From: Xenopus tropicalis
Lineage: Eukaryota > Chordata > Amphibia > Anura > Pipidae
Direction: 5' to 3'
Length of the DNA stretch: 64,000 bases
Assembly (NCBI RefSeq): GCF_000004195.4
Contig: NC_030683.2
Span: 80,190,910-80,254,909 of the forward strand
In this document: one piece after another, positions 1 to 12,054 of the stretch
Position numbering within the stretch: position 1 is the stretch's first letter
How the letters are laid out: the number at the start of each line of letters is the position of its first letter
Position numbers and translations under genes: made by a program
Notes under the pieces: model-generated
The model's database searches: none
What the model was told of the DNA's origin: nothing
The model's input: only the letters and a program-made list of their open reading frames with translations

Positions 1-1630
1 AAGTTACAAAAAGGTTCCCAGAAACTGATTTAATTAAAACATATCATATCTCTTGGGGGTTTCTGTTTCCTAAACAGTTATCCATTTTTGTTCTAGACAA
101 GTGACCCCTCCCCCCCCCCGTTTCTGGCTCCAATGTTCTTGTTAACTGAAAACTTAATTTGGGAGACTTACTGTGTGCACTTTATTGTTGTTAAAACATT
201 TTTCTCTATGGCAGCAGTTTTTAACATGGTTTTGGACCTAGAAATGGTTCACCATGCTGTTTATTGCATGGGTCATCATAACCCCCACCCCTGCATTAAG
301 GTTTAGAAACCATTCAGCATTGAAATAAAGATGTATTGAGTTATAGTGTATTACAACTTTATCTACAAGTTCAGAGTCTTCCTCTGTTTTATTTTATTAT
401 TAGTTATAGGTGCCTTAGCTAGTCAAACTACATTTTTTTGTTCACCTTACAACAAGGTAAATGCTGCATGACTTGGGCGTCTGTTTACTAAAGTTTATAA
501 AAATTATCTATAAACTAATGCCTATTTATTAATTAATATTCATATGACAAAATAAACGCTGCTCCAATGTTTACTAAAGTGTGATGAGACTTATGGTCAA
601 TAAAGTAATTTCAGGAATTGATTATTTTTCAATTATTATTAATTACTTGAATAATAATACATTTATAAGTATCATTATTCCCCAGTGCAATCACTAATTT
701 TCGCTGCTCATGTTTAAAAACTTTATATTGCTCCCACTATACAGTTTCTGACTGTTTAATATAACACCACTCTCCAGGTGGCGATAAAAATTGGCGACAA
801 TTTAGTCTATATTTGGAGACAATTCTGGCAATAATCTTTAGTAAACCTTGCAAGACAACTTAGGTAGCATGAATGCGATAATGGGTGATAATATATATGT
901 GCACCATAAAATGCACCATGAAATTCACAATGACAAAAATGCTTGCACTTTAGTAAGTCTGCTTTTGTGGTTTTTCTGCCACAAGTCATTATTGCTGTCT
1001 ATTGTACCTTAGTAAATGGATGCCTTGAGCTGAGCTTTAACTTTCACAGATCTGCTTGTCTGGGCAACAATCATATCAAACTGCAAGGCCTATGCAGACG
1101 TGCTGGGAGAGGTCCATATTGCCTAATAACATTTTCTAGCCTGTTGGATAGATATCAGGCTGATTTGTGCCAGATATCGGGCAGGCCATCAGGAAGGGAC
1201 CATGTGGCATGTTTACTAAGATTTTGGAAAGTGACCAGTTAGTCTGCAATTAAGACAACCAGATTGAGGGACTAAAGGAAATGAAATGAAGCCTATATCT
1301 AGTGCCCATGCATAAAGTAGAATATACTGTATGTAGCTTGTATGTTGCTGGTATTCTTGTTGATTTGAACCATTTGGGTTTGATATACACCAAACTGAAT
1401 AAGGATTAGACTAAAAAGAATTCTGCCTTATTTATTCTTTCTCTCAGTCTGTCTGTCTTTTTGCATGTCTTGTCTATACATCTATGTGTTTCTAGTTACT
1501 GATTTCAATTCTTTATTTAAGACATTCTCATTAATATGCAAGCTGTTGCTCTGCCCAACAGAAAATCAGATCATCATTAGAAATTGCATATAAGAATATA
1601 ATAGTTTTTGCCAGAACATTGATACAGTTA
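1..1630. other. Intergenic DNA, nothing recognised
   Basis: AT-rich sequence without a supportable gene. Short open frames near 807-1242 lie on both strands and show no domain or codon pattern that I recognise. A stretch near 770-960 has several short sequences that recur locally (GGCGA/GGAGACAATT), suggesting an old degraded repeat, but no ends can be defined. Confidence 0.5.
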
Positions 1631-1631
1631 G

Positions 1632-2086
1632 TCTGCCCATTAAAGGGCATCTTTAAATTAACTGTTATGTTAATATGATGTAGATAATGATATTCTTAGA
1701 TAGTTTGCAATTAGGCGTCCTTCTTATTTTTTTTATTTAAGTTATTTAGCTTTTTTTAAGAAACTCTCCAGTTTGGTATTTCAACAACTATTGGTTGCTA
1801 GGGTCTTATTTTCCCTAGTAACCCAGCAGTGGTTTAAATGAATATTAATAGAGGAGGGCCTAAAAAGAAAGATAAGTAATAAAAGTAACAACAACAGCAA
1901 TAAAATTGTAGCCTCACAGAGGAATAGTTTTTTGACTGCCGGTATCAGTGACCCCCATTTGAAAGCTGGAATGAGTTAGAAGAAAAAGCAAATAACTGAA
2001 AAGCTATAAAAAATAAAAAGGACCAGTAATAGGTCATTCTATACCATGCTAAAAGTTAACTTAAAGGTGAACCACCCCTTTAAATG
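1632..2086. mobile_element. Dispersed non-autonomous DNA repeat
   Basis: The segment starts at TAAAGGGCATCTTTAA and ends at AAAGGTGAACCACCCCTTTA. The 3' end, read in reverse (TAAAGGGGTGGTTCACCTTT), is a terminal sequence I know as very common in Xenopus. Between them lies GGTTGCTAGGGTCTTA paired with CCCTAGTAACC. The TTAA at both margins suggests a T2/Kolobok-type (TTAA-duplicating) MITE, but the left end is too diverged to prove it. Confidence 0.45.
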
Positions 2087-2089
2087 CTT

Positions 2090-3700
2090 ATTTTCAATTT
2101 TGTTTGTATATGATTCCTATTCTCATACAGACAGCAGTGCTACTTTGAATGGAGTGACAGGGCTGCTAAATAGTCCTTTAGTAAATAATACCACACAGCA
2201 TGCAAAAGGCAGCTGTCACTTTACACAAAGACCTAATGTCACAGTCATTGCCCATCAACCCCCTCCGCAAAGTCAACACGGCACCCACTGTAATACTGCT
2301 GAGCAGTTACCAGCTGGAAGCAGCTGCTGAGCTAAGTTCCCCTCCCCTTTTATCCTGTAAATGCCCATAACATGTCTTTCTTATTTTCATTTATTTCATT
2401 TCCAGCTAACGGGTGGATATCTGGAGCATGATGTGATCCCTTCAGACATGTCTCTGGTCACTGGAAAAACCAATGCATTCTCTTCTTGCTTTTCTATTTT
2501 CCCTCTCCATAAAACCTCACCTCCCTTATATGATTCCCCTCTCAGCCAGGCAGGTGCCTGGAATCCATCAGCACTGAGAGCTGCACACGCAGCACATGAT
2601 GAGAAGCAGGTGACCGAATGTGAAGTGTTGTGGAGGGGGAGAAGCGCTTGGCCTGTTGATCTTTGATGCTGGAGCTTCCATATTTGTTGGACTGTAGAAA
2701 ACATTGCTGCACCTTTCATTCAGCCATAGCCAGAGAATATCTTTGACAGCAAATAACTCAAATATCTCAAATCTTGCATTAAGGCTTTCTGTCCATAGCT
2801 TGCATTTGAGAAGGGCCCTCTGGCTCTTTTTAACCCTTCTTTCCCTATACAGTATGGTTCTTTTGCTACACTGCTTCACAAGGCCTACCCTCTCAGAAGC
2901 CTTGTTCCAATATCTTGCATTAATAAGATCTAAGGAGATTGAAACTGGCTGTATGCATTCTTGGATATACAGCTCTAAACTATTAAGCTGTATCTGTGCT
3001 ATTAAACCAGCGGCTCTGGATGCATAGTTGGCCACAGGGACATTAAGGGGTCATTTGCATGTCTCCACCCATAATTCCTCAAGTGAACATTACATATTCT
3101 CTTTTTTGGTTTTAAGGCAGTACTATGTATATGGCATGAGTGATGTAAATACCTTCTGTTTTATGAAGGCCCTCAGTGCATGTCTTGCATTTTAGAAGAA
3201 CTCTTTGGTGCCTTTTAGCCTTTCTCTCCTTAACCAATATAGTTCTTTTGATTAATTAACAGGGTTGATTTTGACAAGTGGATGCAGTTCGAACCACATT
3301 GACATTTTCTCCACTAACGTTTTTACAGTAGTAGAGAAGACCACCTGTGCCTTTGCTGGAAGTAAGCATTTTGGAGTGATCTCCACCTGACAGCACTAGC
3401 ATCTGTTATAGGCAGTTATTTGGTAATGACTGCAGGCAGAGAAGAACATTTTGATTTCCACTGTTCTCCCTCAGAGGTGATATGGTAAAATGTGTTAGTC
3501 TCCAGTTATCTATGTTTTGTGCTTTTTCCACATTCACCATTTTGGTTCATGCTCTAGGAACCACCTGCAACTCTCCAGAAAGACAAATTCACAGTACAGT
3601 AATTTATTGTACATACATAAATTGCAAGGGATCCCTGGAAAAATGAGTGAATATGGTGGCACTGCACTAAATGATTTTATTAAGTTCTGGGAAACCTTAT
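2090..3700. other. Intergenic DNA, no gene supported
   Basis: Several overlapping open frames of 94-155 codons occur on both strands (2046-3035). They overlap each other in opposite directions, have no splice context or recognisable domain, and are interrupted when extended. Two GAGAAGGGCCCTC/GAAGGCCCTCAGTGC-like stretches near 2808 and 3165 hint at an old local duplication. I assign no function. Confidence 0.45.
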
Positions 3701-3706
3701 TGTTAT

Positions 3707-3890
3707 AGGTATGGGATACATTATCCGGAAACCTATTATCCAGAAAGCTCTGACTTATGGTAAGGCTGTCTCCAATAGACTATTATAAGCAAATAATTCA
3801 AATGGTTTTACTTTTTCTCTGTAATCAGATGCTTTGTATTGGTTTTATAACTGTTGAAATCCAATTGCTAATTGGTTGCCCTGGGAAACA
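3707..3890. mobile_element. Fragment of Tc1/mariner-like MITE
   Basis: Begins with TATAGGTATGGGATACATTA and TCCGGAAACC, close to the terminal repeat of the intact copy at 11808-12054 (CAGGTATGGGACCTGTTATC). The matching right end is not recognisable, so this is a truncated copy. Confidence 0.5.
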
Positions 3891-4575
3891 TGACCAGTAA
3901 TGCTTCACTCCATTTTTACACAGCAGGATGAATATATACCCCAAAGTGATAATGGACACCAAGCACTTGATTTCTTTTTATGGGATTTATGAATCCACCT
4001 TACCTGGCTTTATGTTTACTGGTAACTAATATACTTACATACACTACTAGGTTCAGATTTGGACACAAAGGTTTATACTGGCTTGTGCCTAGACTATTAT
4101 ACTGGTATGCTCTAAAACAATACTTGTGTAAAAAAAATATTAATTTGCACCATTGTTGATACCTTACTACATTAAAGCTTTCAGGTACAATAGTTTGCAG
4201 CTATTTTGTGCTGTAACTAAGTAACAGAGGCAATGAGTTTATTTTACTAATTTTTTTATATTATTAGTGCAGTGTTTCACACTAATTATGACTTATTAGG
4301 GATCTGATCTTAATGCTAATATCATACACTGCACTTCCTCTCCCAGATTTTAGGTCACATGTGGTAGAGAATTGCCCCTATGCTTGAAGAATCTGTGAGT
4401 TGTGCCTGCACCCAGAAGCATAGCTTCGGCCTGGGTGCAGGGACACACAGCATATTTCAGCCAGAAATTGCTCAAGTATGCAGTTTTGGGCTGAAATACA
4501 CTGCGTCTGCCTGCACCAGACCAAGGTGACACTTCCAGATGCAGGAACAACATGCAGATTTTTAAAGCCTTAAGT

Positions 4576-4766
4576 CTAATGCCACACATAGCATAGGTAG
4601 TGTATTCTCAGCAAGAACCAATATCTGCCGAAAATGCAAAGTCAAATGGAAGTGTTTTTTGGTGGATATCGGCTACATGGTAGGAGGATTTTGAAGCAAA
4701 CGTAGCATATTCTCTGCGTTTTCGGCTTGCTGAGAATATGCTAGCTACACTATGTGCAGCATTAGC
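4576..4766. repeat. Foldback repeat with ~40-bp arms
   Basis: The left arm (4576-4615, starting CTAATGCCACACATAGCATA) and the right arm (4726-4766, ending CTATGTGCAGCATTAG) are imperfect inverted copies. They enclose about 110 bp that also contains TTTTCGGCTTGC versus GCCGAAAATGC. This fits a palindromic MITE; I could not define a target duplication. Confidence 0.5.
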
Positions 4767-5219
4767 CTAAGCCACATGCCAAGAATCTGCAACAAATCCA
4801 CAACAAATACGCCATTTTAAAACCTGACTAGATCATGTAGAAGTCAATGGCAGGTGTCCCTTTTACAGCTGGAAGAACTTTCTTTGCTTTGTAGTTTTTT
4901 GGGGGTTTTTTACCCTGGCTTTTGTATGACAATATGAAAAATACAGTTTTCGTGAAACAAAATGAAAACGTTGTTTTCACATTTTTTCTGTCTTTTTTTT
5001 TTTTACGTTCATGCTTATTCAATTCAAAACTTTTGATAATTGACCAACATTTTTGGAAGTGAGTTTAGTCATTATTTCAAAAAACTGTAAAACCTTGGAA
5101 ATCTGAATGTGAATAAATTCTTTCCTAAGAATTTTTGACTGGAAAAGCATACTTACATAAAGTAATAAATAGTGGCCATTAAAATGAATAGCAGCCTTCA
5201 TGGGCAGCACTGAGAGTTT

Positions 5220-6120
5220 CCCACCAGCAGAGAAATTGATGTGTGTGACATTACCCTAAAGCTGGGGGGGAGACAGGCATTTAAATGACCTGGCAATTTC
5301 TCCATATTAATTTATGCTCTCTTATTAACTCCCAGCATGACTATTTCTCACATTTTACTTACATATTACATATTACTTTAAAGGAGCATATGCACATTCC
5401 TTTTTACAGTATTCTTGACATTTTCTCCCTCCCCGCAGGACAAACTATAGCAATCAGGTATCATATGGTTTTTCCCACACCATGTTAGTTCTAAAGGTCG
5501 GTTTTTCCCTGCCACAGGTGATATGTCTTCAATTGACAAAGGCATTCTCGGGCAAACTCCCATCCAGCTGTGTTAGAACAGACCAAGAGATCACTATTTC
5601 CAGATGAGCCTCTTATTCTAAAAGTAGCATTTTCTGAGACGGAAATAGAATGTGGAGCCCTGGGAAAGGGTCTGGGGCTCGTGAGAAGAGCCCTGACATT
5701 ACATAGAGGGGGTTGTGCTTCCACCCCCTTACAGTCTTCTTTTCCTGTGGATGATTCAGCTACAAGAGCTGCTCTGGGAAAGAAGGAGCTTATTCTCATC
5801 AGAGGCTGCTGAGTGACAGAGACAGCTGCAGAGGCCATAGAAAGGGTGGGGAATCTGCATGGAGGAAAAAATGGAAGAAGGGTGAGGGAGTTTTATTACT
5901 CAGGGGAGAGCAAAGTTTGAGAAAGGATAAATAAAGAAATGAAAAACCATATAGGTTGCGCACAGAAGAGAGCCTTGCATAAAAAAGAGAGTAAAGAGGT
6001 GTTTGTTTGCAATTTCATATATATATGTAAATATAATCAAATATAATATAATTTAAAAAAAATGTTTGTATCTCACAGGTCTTTGGAAAGTAAATAAAAC
6101 ATTTTCTTTAATGAAATGCA
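5220..6120. other. Intergenic DNA; unassigned GC-richer patch
   Basis: At about 5510-5850 the base composition is richer in G+C than the surroundings and open frames exist on both strands (80 codons + strand, 115 codons - strand). Neither frame matches a family that I recognise, and no exon-like splice pair frames them convincingly. This could be a unique regulatory region, a diverged repeat or an exon; nothing decides it. Confidence 0.3.
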
Positions 6121-6245
6121 AACTCCAAAGTTTGGGTCACTACAGTGTGACCTTTCTCATGGGTGCATACACAGGTACTTGATGAAGGTCAGGCTGTAGT
6201 GACTGAAACACTGGACTTTTGATTAAATAAATATTTTGAGTTATT
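6120..6245 (+). mobile_element. Putative Penelope-like 3' end
   Basis: TTGATGAAGGTC, a short loop, and GACTGAAACACTGG are followed by AATAAA at 6226-6231. The same order (TGANGAA, stem, GAAAC, then AATAAA) closes the coding Penelope-like relic at 27.0 kb. No coding part is attached here, so this is assigned as a 3' fragment by pattern only. Confidence 0.4.
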
Positions 6246-6344
6246 AGCAAAGACCCATGAGTGCAGAACTTTTCTTGCTTATTTTTTGTTTTTCCTTGCA
6301 CTCGGTAAGATTTGTATTACATTCTTTGGTGTGCACCTCCGTGT

Positions 6345-6348
<4 letters not shown>

Positions 6349-6395
<47 letters not shown>
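6349..6395. repeat. (TA)n microsatellite
   Basis: An uninterrupted TA dinucleotide run, about 23 repeats, at the left margin of the large foldback element. TA runs also flank the palindromes near 16.6 and 57.4 kb. Confidence 0.95.
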
Positions 6396-6397
<2 letters not shown>

Positions 6398-6474
6398 AAA
6401 GTCCCAACAGGTAGGCACTCACGAAAAAAAGAACTCCGTTGCCTGGGTGCAGTCCTAGGTTTGATGCATAGATA

Positions 6475-7643
6475 TTTGTAGAAAAACAGACCGCTCCACA
6501 CAGGACTTATAACGAGCAAAAATATTTATTGCAGCAAATAACAAAGACTGACGTTTCGGCTGGTATACCGCCTTTCTCAAAGTTACAAAATGCACTGTGG
6601 GACAAACCTAAATACAGGATCTTGCGGGAACCAAAACCAGTGACGTAGGAATGTGACAATAGACACCAATCAATTGCATAAAAGCCACGTAAAAAATCGT
6701 AAATATGCAAAAACACCAAAGTACACAACATAATATCTAATGAATGTGAACCAAAAACAGTGACCTACTGCAGAACAGTGTCAATATAAGTGCACATCCA
6801 AACTTACCACTCTATAAACATTTGCAGCGCTGTTTAAACACTTTGCCGCTCCATGGTTGTTAGGGCCAGCGTGCATGGCAACTGCAGGAGCAGTAGAACC
6901 GCTTCCAGATTACCACCAAAAAAACGGTTTTTAGAGAGTAAGCAAGGAGTGAGGAAATAAGAGAACTCAAATGAGAAGTAACAAGTGGGAGATACAGAAA
7001 AAATAAAAACATACAAAGAGCGGTGTCACAACATGTAACTTACCCAAAAGAGAAAAAGTTGGTTCAGGAGATTCAGATACCACAGGCTAACTGTAATTTA
7101 TTATGTGCCGCAATTTTTCTTTAGCCTGGTATCTGAATCTCCTGAACCAACTTTTTCCCTTTTGGGTAAGTTACATGTTTTTTTGGTGGTAATCTAGAAA
7201 TGGTTGTACTGCTCCTGCAGTTGCCATGCATGCCAGCCCTAACAACCATGGAGCGGCAAAGTGTTTAAACAGCGCTGCAAATGTCTATAGAGTGGTAAGT
7301 TTAGATGCGCACTTATATTGACACTGTTCCGCAGTAGGTCACTGTTTTTGGTTCACATTCATTAGATATTATGTTGTGTACTTTGGTGTTTTTGCATATT
7401 CTTTGCGATTTTTTACGTGGCTTTTATGCAATTGATTGGTGTCTATTGTGCACTTACTTCATATCCCTACGTCACTGGTGTTGGTTCCCGCCAGATCCTG
7501 TATTTAGGCTTGTCCCACAGTGCTTTTTGTAACTTCAGAAAGGATGGTATACCAGCCGAAACGTCAGTCTTTTTTATTTGCTGTAATAAATATTTTTGCT
7601 CATTATAAGTCCTGTGTGGAGCGGTCCGTTTTTCTACAAATAT
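6475..7643. mobile_element. Giant foldback element (500-600 bp arms)
   Basis: The left arm (about 6475-7090) is the inverted copy of the right arm (about 7121-7643), with a loop of about 30 bp. Paired landmarks are CAGACCGCTCCACACAGGAC versus GTCCTGTGTGGAGCGGTCCG, GACGTTTCGGCTGGTATACC versus GGTATACCAGCCGAAACGTC, and the inner GTTGGTTCAGGAGATTCAGA versus TCTGAATCTCCTGAACCAAC. The right arm lacks about 100 bp present in the left near 6905-7030. Each arm carries the stem, GAAAC and AATAAA signature (right arm AATAAA at 7585). It is either two Penelope-like 3' ends head to head or a foldback DNA element. Confidence 0.75.
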
Positions 7644-7649
7644 ATATAT

Positions 7650-9630
7650 ACCGGTATACTGTTTAAAAACAAGTGTTTTCAATTGTCATATAGTGTGAAA
7701 TCTTGACATCATGGGGAGATTCTAATGTGATGTAGCTCAAGATCCACTTTGGTTAACCAACTTTACCCAGGCTGCAACTCCCAGGATCCTTAGTTTACCA
7801 GATTATTATCCATGATATATGACTAAATCTGAAGATTCGTAGGTTCACCTTAACATTAAAAAAGGAAACTCTCCAGGGTCTGAGTATGTGTGCCCTCTCA
7901 CCTAAGTGAATGTCTTTCTTCATGATGTGATTTGTGTGAGTTGACTCCATTAATTGTACAGCTCAGTGCTCAATGTGAGACATCCTGGTCTAGCACATAT
8001 GGCAAATCACTTTATCCTATGAAGAAGCATTGGATATCTCTGGGGGCGCTGCTCTGCTGAGATATATGAAAAGTATTGCATATGTTAAATTTCCCTCAAT
8101 ATGCTGGGCTAGCAGCCAATGATACACAATTTTGGGCATTCTTCTCTATGTTTTATGTTGGAGCACCAAAGCAACCAAAGCTGGATAAAAATCACGCCAC
8201 AGTTCCAAATTTTGATGTGAGAAGGCAGATGGGCATCAAGGAGACAAGAAAAGTTGTGGACTACAGCAGCTACTGCCATGTATGGGGAGCAAGAATTTCT
8301 CTTGGGCCTCACCAGAATAGCAGTTGAGGCTGGCCTTACAGTTTAAGAAGCATCAGTCATCACAATGCTAAGGAGGAATGGACAATTTTCAAGCTGTTAG
8401 AAAGTATATTTGCCCCTAATACTGCTTTACTCAGCTTATCAGAAGGGACAAAGCAACTACATTATACATTGGGTGGTAAAAGGTTATTTTCTTCTCCATT
8501 TGTTACTGTTTCTAGCTGCCTGAATTCTAAAGTAAACTTCCCCAAATAATCTGAAAACAGCAGTTTTACCATCTATTTGGGGTAAAAGGAAATGAACATG
8601 TGCACAATCCATCAGTTTTAAATTCGCCCATACCGTACCAAATTAAAACAAGAAAATTCTATGCATTTTGAACAAAAATGTGCTATTAAGTTTTCCTTGG
8701 TATTAAAGTTATATGACTTTAAGCATTTGGTTTGGCTGAACAATTGGGATTCTAGTGAATCCAAATCCTGACCCGTCACGATAATGATCAACCTCGCAAA
8801 GGCTAGCCTCTGTTTCCCTGTTTGCCATGTTTAGCTAAAGAAATAACAAAAAACTGATTTTTCATCATTAAAACAGGCGAAAAGTATATTCAGCGCAATT
8901 CCTATTAAATGAAAAAGAAATGAAAAGCAACATTTCAGACCTGAGTGCAATATAATGTACAAAGAGCTCTGCCCATGCTAAAATAATAAAGGCACTTTCA
9001 CATGTATTTCAGAAGTGATTGGTTGGGGTTACTAGATGAAGGGAAAATTTTGACTTTTCATTATAATATTCCAAATGGTAGTCTGGTACCCTATAGCAAG
9101 CAACCAACAAGTTGTCAAAGAGCACATCAGTACATACCTCTTGCTGATTGGTTAGAGCAAACTGTACATCTGTTATTATTAAATTGCCTTTACATACTAA
9201 TTGAAATAACCAAATACATAAAACATTGTCATTTGGGAAAAAACACCTATTGCAATTACATTTATATTTTTACATTTATTATAACAGGTAGGAAAGCATT
9301 TGCAGGAGATCAGTTGCCTGCAGTAGCAAATATTTATTGTGACTAATCTCCTTGTTTGCCAGTACCCTTAAGGTCCAATATTTGGTATGGGCACCCTAAG
9401 CTTATACCAGAGTTACAAACATTAAAGCATTGCTATATTACAGGGGTCTGTTATCTAAATTGTGTTTTTTCTATATTTTATCATTTTTAATATCTCATTG
9501 CCATAAAGGCCCAGTTTTTTTCAGCACCAAAGTTAATGCATTGCTTATGTTCAATAAAGTGCAGTGCAGTGCATGTAATTTGTCTTGTGATAGCTGGGGT
9601 TATTAACACAAGTGTAATAGCTAATATCAG
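7650..9630. other. Intergenic DNA, no gene supported
   Basis: No recognisable gene. The frames at 8076-8327 (+) and 9002-9346 (+) have no domain that I recognise and no convincing splice context. The segment 9292-9350 (CATTTGCAGGAGATCAGTTG, then GACTAATCTCC) resembles terminal parts of the Harbinger-like MITEs at 11237 and 13233, so it is probably a fragment. Confidence 0.45.
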
Positions 9631-9636
9631 CATTAA

Positions 9637-11093
9637 AGGGAACCTGTCACCCAGACATAAAATGCTGTATAGTAAACATTCTTTGCAAAGTAAACATGAA
9701 ATACTTTTTTTTTTAATAAAACATCCTTACCTGTTATAAATATGTAGCCCACTTTAGACGGTGCTGCTACTTTTACCATACAATTGTATGCTTTTGGCGC
9801 TACAGGAGCCCTGTGTCCCCGCTTACTATGGGGTAGCAGGTACAATATTACTGGCGTGCCTCCACCCAGGGTAGGTATAGGTAGAACTATAACACTCCCC
9901 CCCTGGGAAACTCTGTACTGTCCTCAAGGAGTGGGACTCCCAGTCACTCCCGGTACCTCGCCCCTCCCTTGGGGTAGCTGCTTACCGGGCAGTTGAGGAT
10001 CCACTCTTCAGGAAGAGACAAGACACTGGCTGTGATGGTGAACCAGATGAACTTGTTTATTTAATGAAGACAGGGCAAGAGTATGTCACACACATAATTC
10101 AGGGTACACTCTCCTTTACTTCTCTTTGGGAGAACCTCTCTCTCTGGGCTACCCACGGTACTCCCGCCAGGTGATCCTCTTTGGGAGCTCCCCTGGTACT
10201 CTCGCCAGGAGACTCTCTCTTAGAGCTCTCCCCGGTACTCCCGCCAGGCTGACCCTCCCTGAGGCCTCACCCCGGTACTCACGCCTGAGCACCCTTCGAT
10301 TAGGAATCTCCCTGGTGGTCACTTGCTCCACCTAGACTAACCACTATATAACTCCGGCGATGGATTGCCGGGGGGTCTTAACCCCTCTTACTCCTGCCCG
10401 TTCTTACTATCCCTGTCTGCCACTCCTAGAGTGATCTAGTAGAATAACTTCTGAACTAGAGCTCAAGCCTGTAAATCACCTCTTCACAGAGGGAGATCCC
10501 AGGACTAAAACGTTACTGAACTTGGAAACATTCCCTTTTATATTCCAGCACACCACCTAGTGGTTGCTGCTTGAAACTGCAGGAAAACTCCCTCTTAGCA
10601 CATAAACTTACAGGACCACCTTAGGTGTCCAAATCCCACAGGATCACCCTCTAGTGCCTGTCTATACCAGAACCACCTAAGGGGCCAGTTCTTGGGGATC
10701 CCTACAAATATATATAAAATCTTATCTGTCAATCTTATATTGCCTGTCCAACCTCTATGTGGCATAGAGGTGGGGCAGTCAAGTGCTTTTACTTTCCATT
10801 CAGCATTCCCTACAGTCCCCCTCTCTCCTCACTGTCTATAATAATGTAGCATTTGGATGGGAATTAGGTCGCCTATTCTGACACATACACAAGATTTTGG
10901 AGTGATATATGGATATATTAAAACCAGTGTCCACAAAATGGTGTCTGCCTGCTTGCTGTATTTGTAAAGTCCACTGAAAGTCCACTGAAAGAAAAGCATT
11001 AAAATAATTTATATAGTGTAAGTAAAGTGTGTTTTGCTCAACCAACACGATAGGAAAGGATTTGGAATTATTTCTTAAGGTGACAGGCCCCAT
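9637..11093. mobile_element. TTAA-flanked DNA element with internal insertion
   Basis: The left end AGGGAACCTGTCACC and the right end GGTGACAGGCCCCAT are inverted matches, each bordered by TTAA (9633-9636 and 11094-11097). That is the target duplication of T2/Kolobok or piggyBac-type elements. The outer 150 and 280 bp look like one MITE. The middle, roughly 9785-10810, is GC-richer, ends near CCCTACAGTCCCC, and looks like a later insertion whose exact ends I could not prove. Confidence 0.6.
10125..10310. repeat. Imperfect ~55-bp tandem repeats
   Basis: The core GGTACTCCCGCCAGG (variants GGTACTCTCGCCAGG and GGTACTCACGCCTG) recurs four times at about 55-60 bp spacing, between CTCTCTCTTAGAGCTC-like blocks. 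The short open frames here on both strands are produced by the repetition. Confidence 0.7.
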
Positions 11094-11236
11094 TTAACTT
11101 TAGTGAGTTCAGAGTTTTTTGCTGGCACTTTCGGTTTCACCTATAAACCTTGAATATTTTCTTGCTTTAAGAATGTAATTATTACAAAAGGTGATGCTAA
11201 CAAATAGTTTAGATCAGGGTTCCCAAACCTTTCTTA

Positions 11237-11512
11237 GGGCAGTAGCACACAGGGAGATTAGTTGCCCACGGTAGCCTAGAAATGCCTTCCCACCAGCAAT
11301 AAATTCAATCGTTGGTGGGAAGGCATACCATACACGGCACTTCGTTTTCCAAAAACTCAAAGTTTTCTGTTCAGAAAAACTTGAAGTGCCACATGTGTTT
11401 TGCCACCGGTGACTCACTTTATCACCAGTGGCAAAGCATTCAGGGGAGATTTATTGCCTGCAGTAGCTGAGATTTAACCGCAGGCAACTAATCTCCCCGT
11501 ATGCCACTGCCC
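11237..11512. mobile_element. Harbinger-like MITE, TTA duplication
   Basis: The termini GGGCAGTAGCACACAGGGAG and CTCCCCGTATGCCACTGCCC are inverted copies bordered by TTA at 11234-11236 and 11513-11515. A 3-bp TTA target duplication is the hallmark of PIF/Harbinger elements. There is no coding capacity. It is the same family as the element at 13233-13482. Confidence 0.75.
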
Positions 11513-11807
11513 TTACCACAGTCAAAGGTAAAAAGAGCACCACATGAAACACATGAAAAGTTCCTGGAGTGCCAAATAAGGGCTGTGGTTGGCTATTTAG
11601 TAGCCTCTATGCTTTGTTTGGTTATACATCTTGTTTTTATTCAAGCAAAACTTGTTATCAAGCCAGGAATTCAAAAATAACCACCTGCTTTGATAACACT
11701 GGGAGCAACATCAAGTTGCTCACAAGTGACTGGTTGGGGATCACTGGTTTAGATGTATAATCATAAACATGTAATAATATAGTAACTCTAAACAATTTAT
11801 AAATGTA

Positions 11808-12054
11808 CAGGTATGGGACCTGTTATCCAGAATGCTCGGTATCTGGGGTTCTCTAGATAAGGGGTCTGTAATTTGGATCTCCATACCTTAAGTTTACTCG
11901 AAAATAATTTAAATATTAATTAAACCCAATAAAATTGTTTTACAACCTATACATTTTAATTATATCTTAGCTAGGATCAAATCTATGGGAAATGGCCTTC
12001 CCATAATTTGGAGCTTTCTTATAATGAGATTCTGGATAATGGATCCTATACCTG
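11808..12054. mobile_element. Tc1/mariner-like MITE, TA duplication
   Basis: CAGGTATGGGACCTGTTATC at the left and GATAATGGATCCTATACCTG at the right form terminal inverted repeats bordered by TA on both sides. A TA duplication and a CAG start fit a Tc1/mariner-type MITE. The 247-bp body has no coding potential. Truncated relatives lie near 3707, 18305 and 34890. Confidence 0.65.

Noticed and set aside
2396..3035. Opposing frames of 107-155 codons
   Set aside because: They overlap each other on both strands, have no recognisable domain and no exon borders that would make either a gene.
6244..6519. Frames with Ile-Tyr repeats
   Set aside because: Produced by the (TA)n run at 6349-6395.
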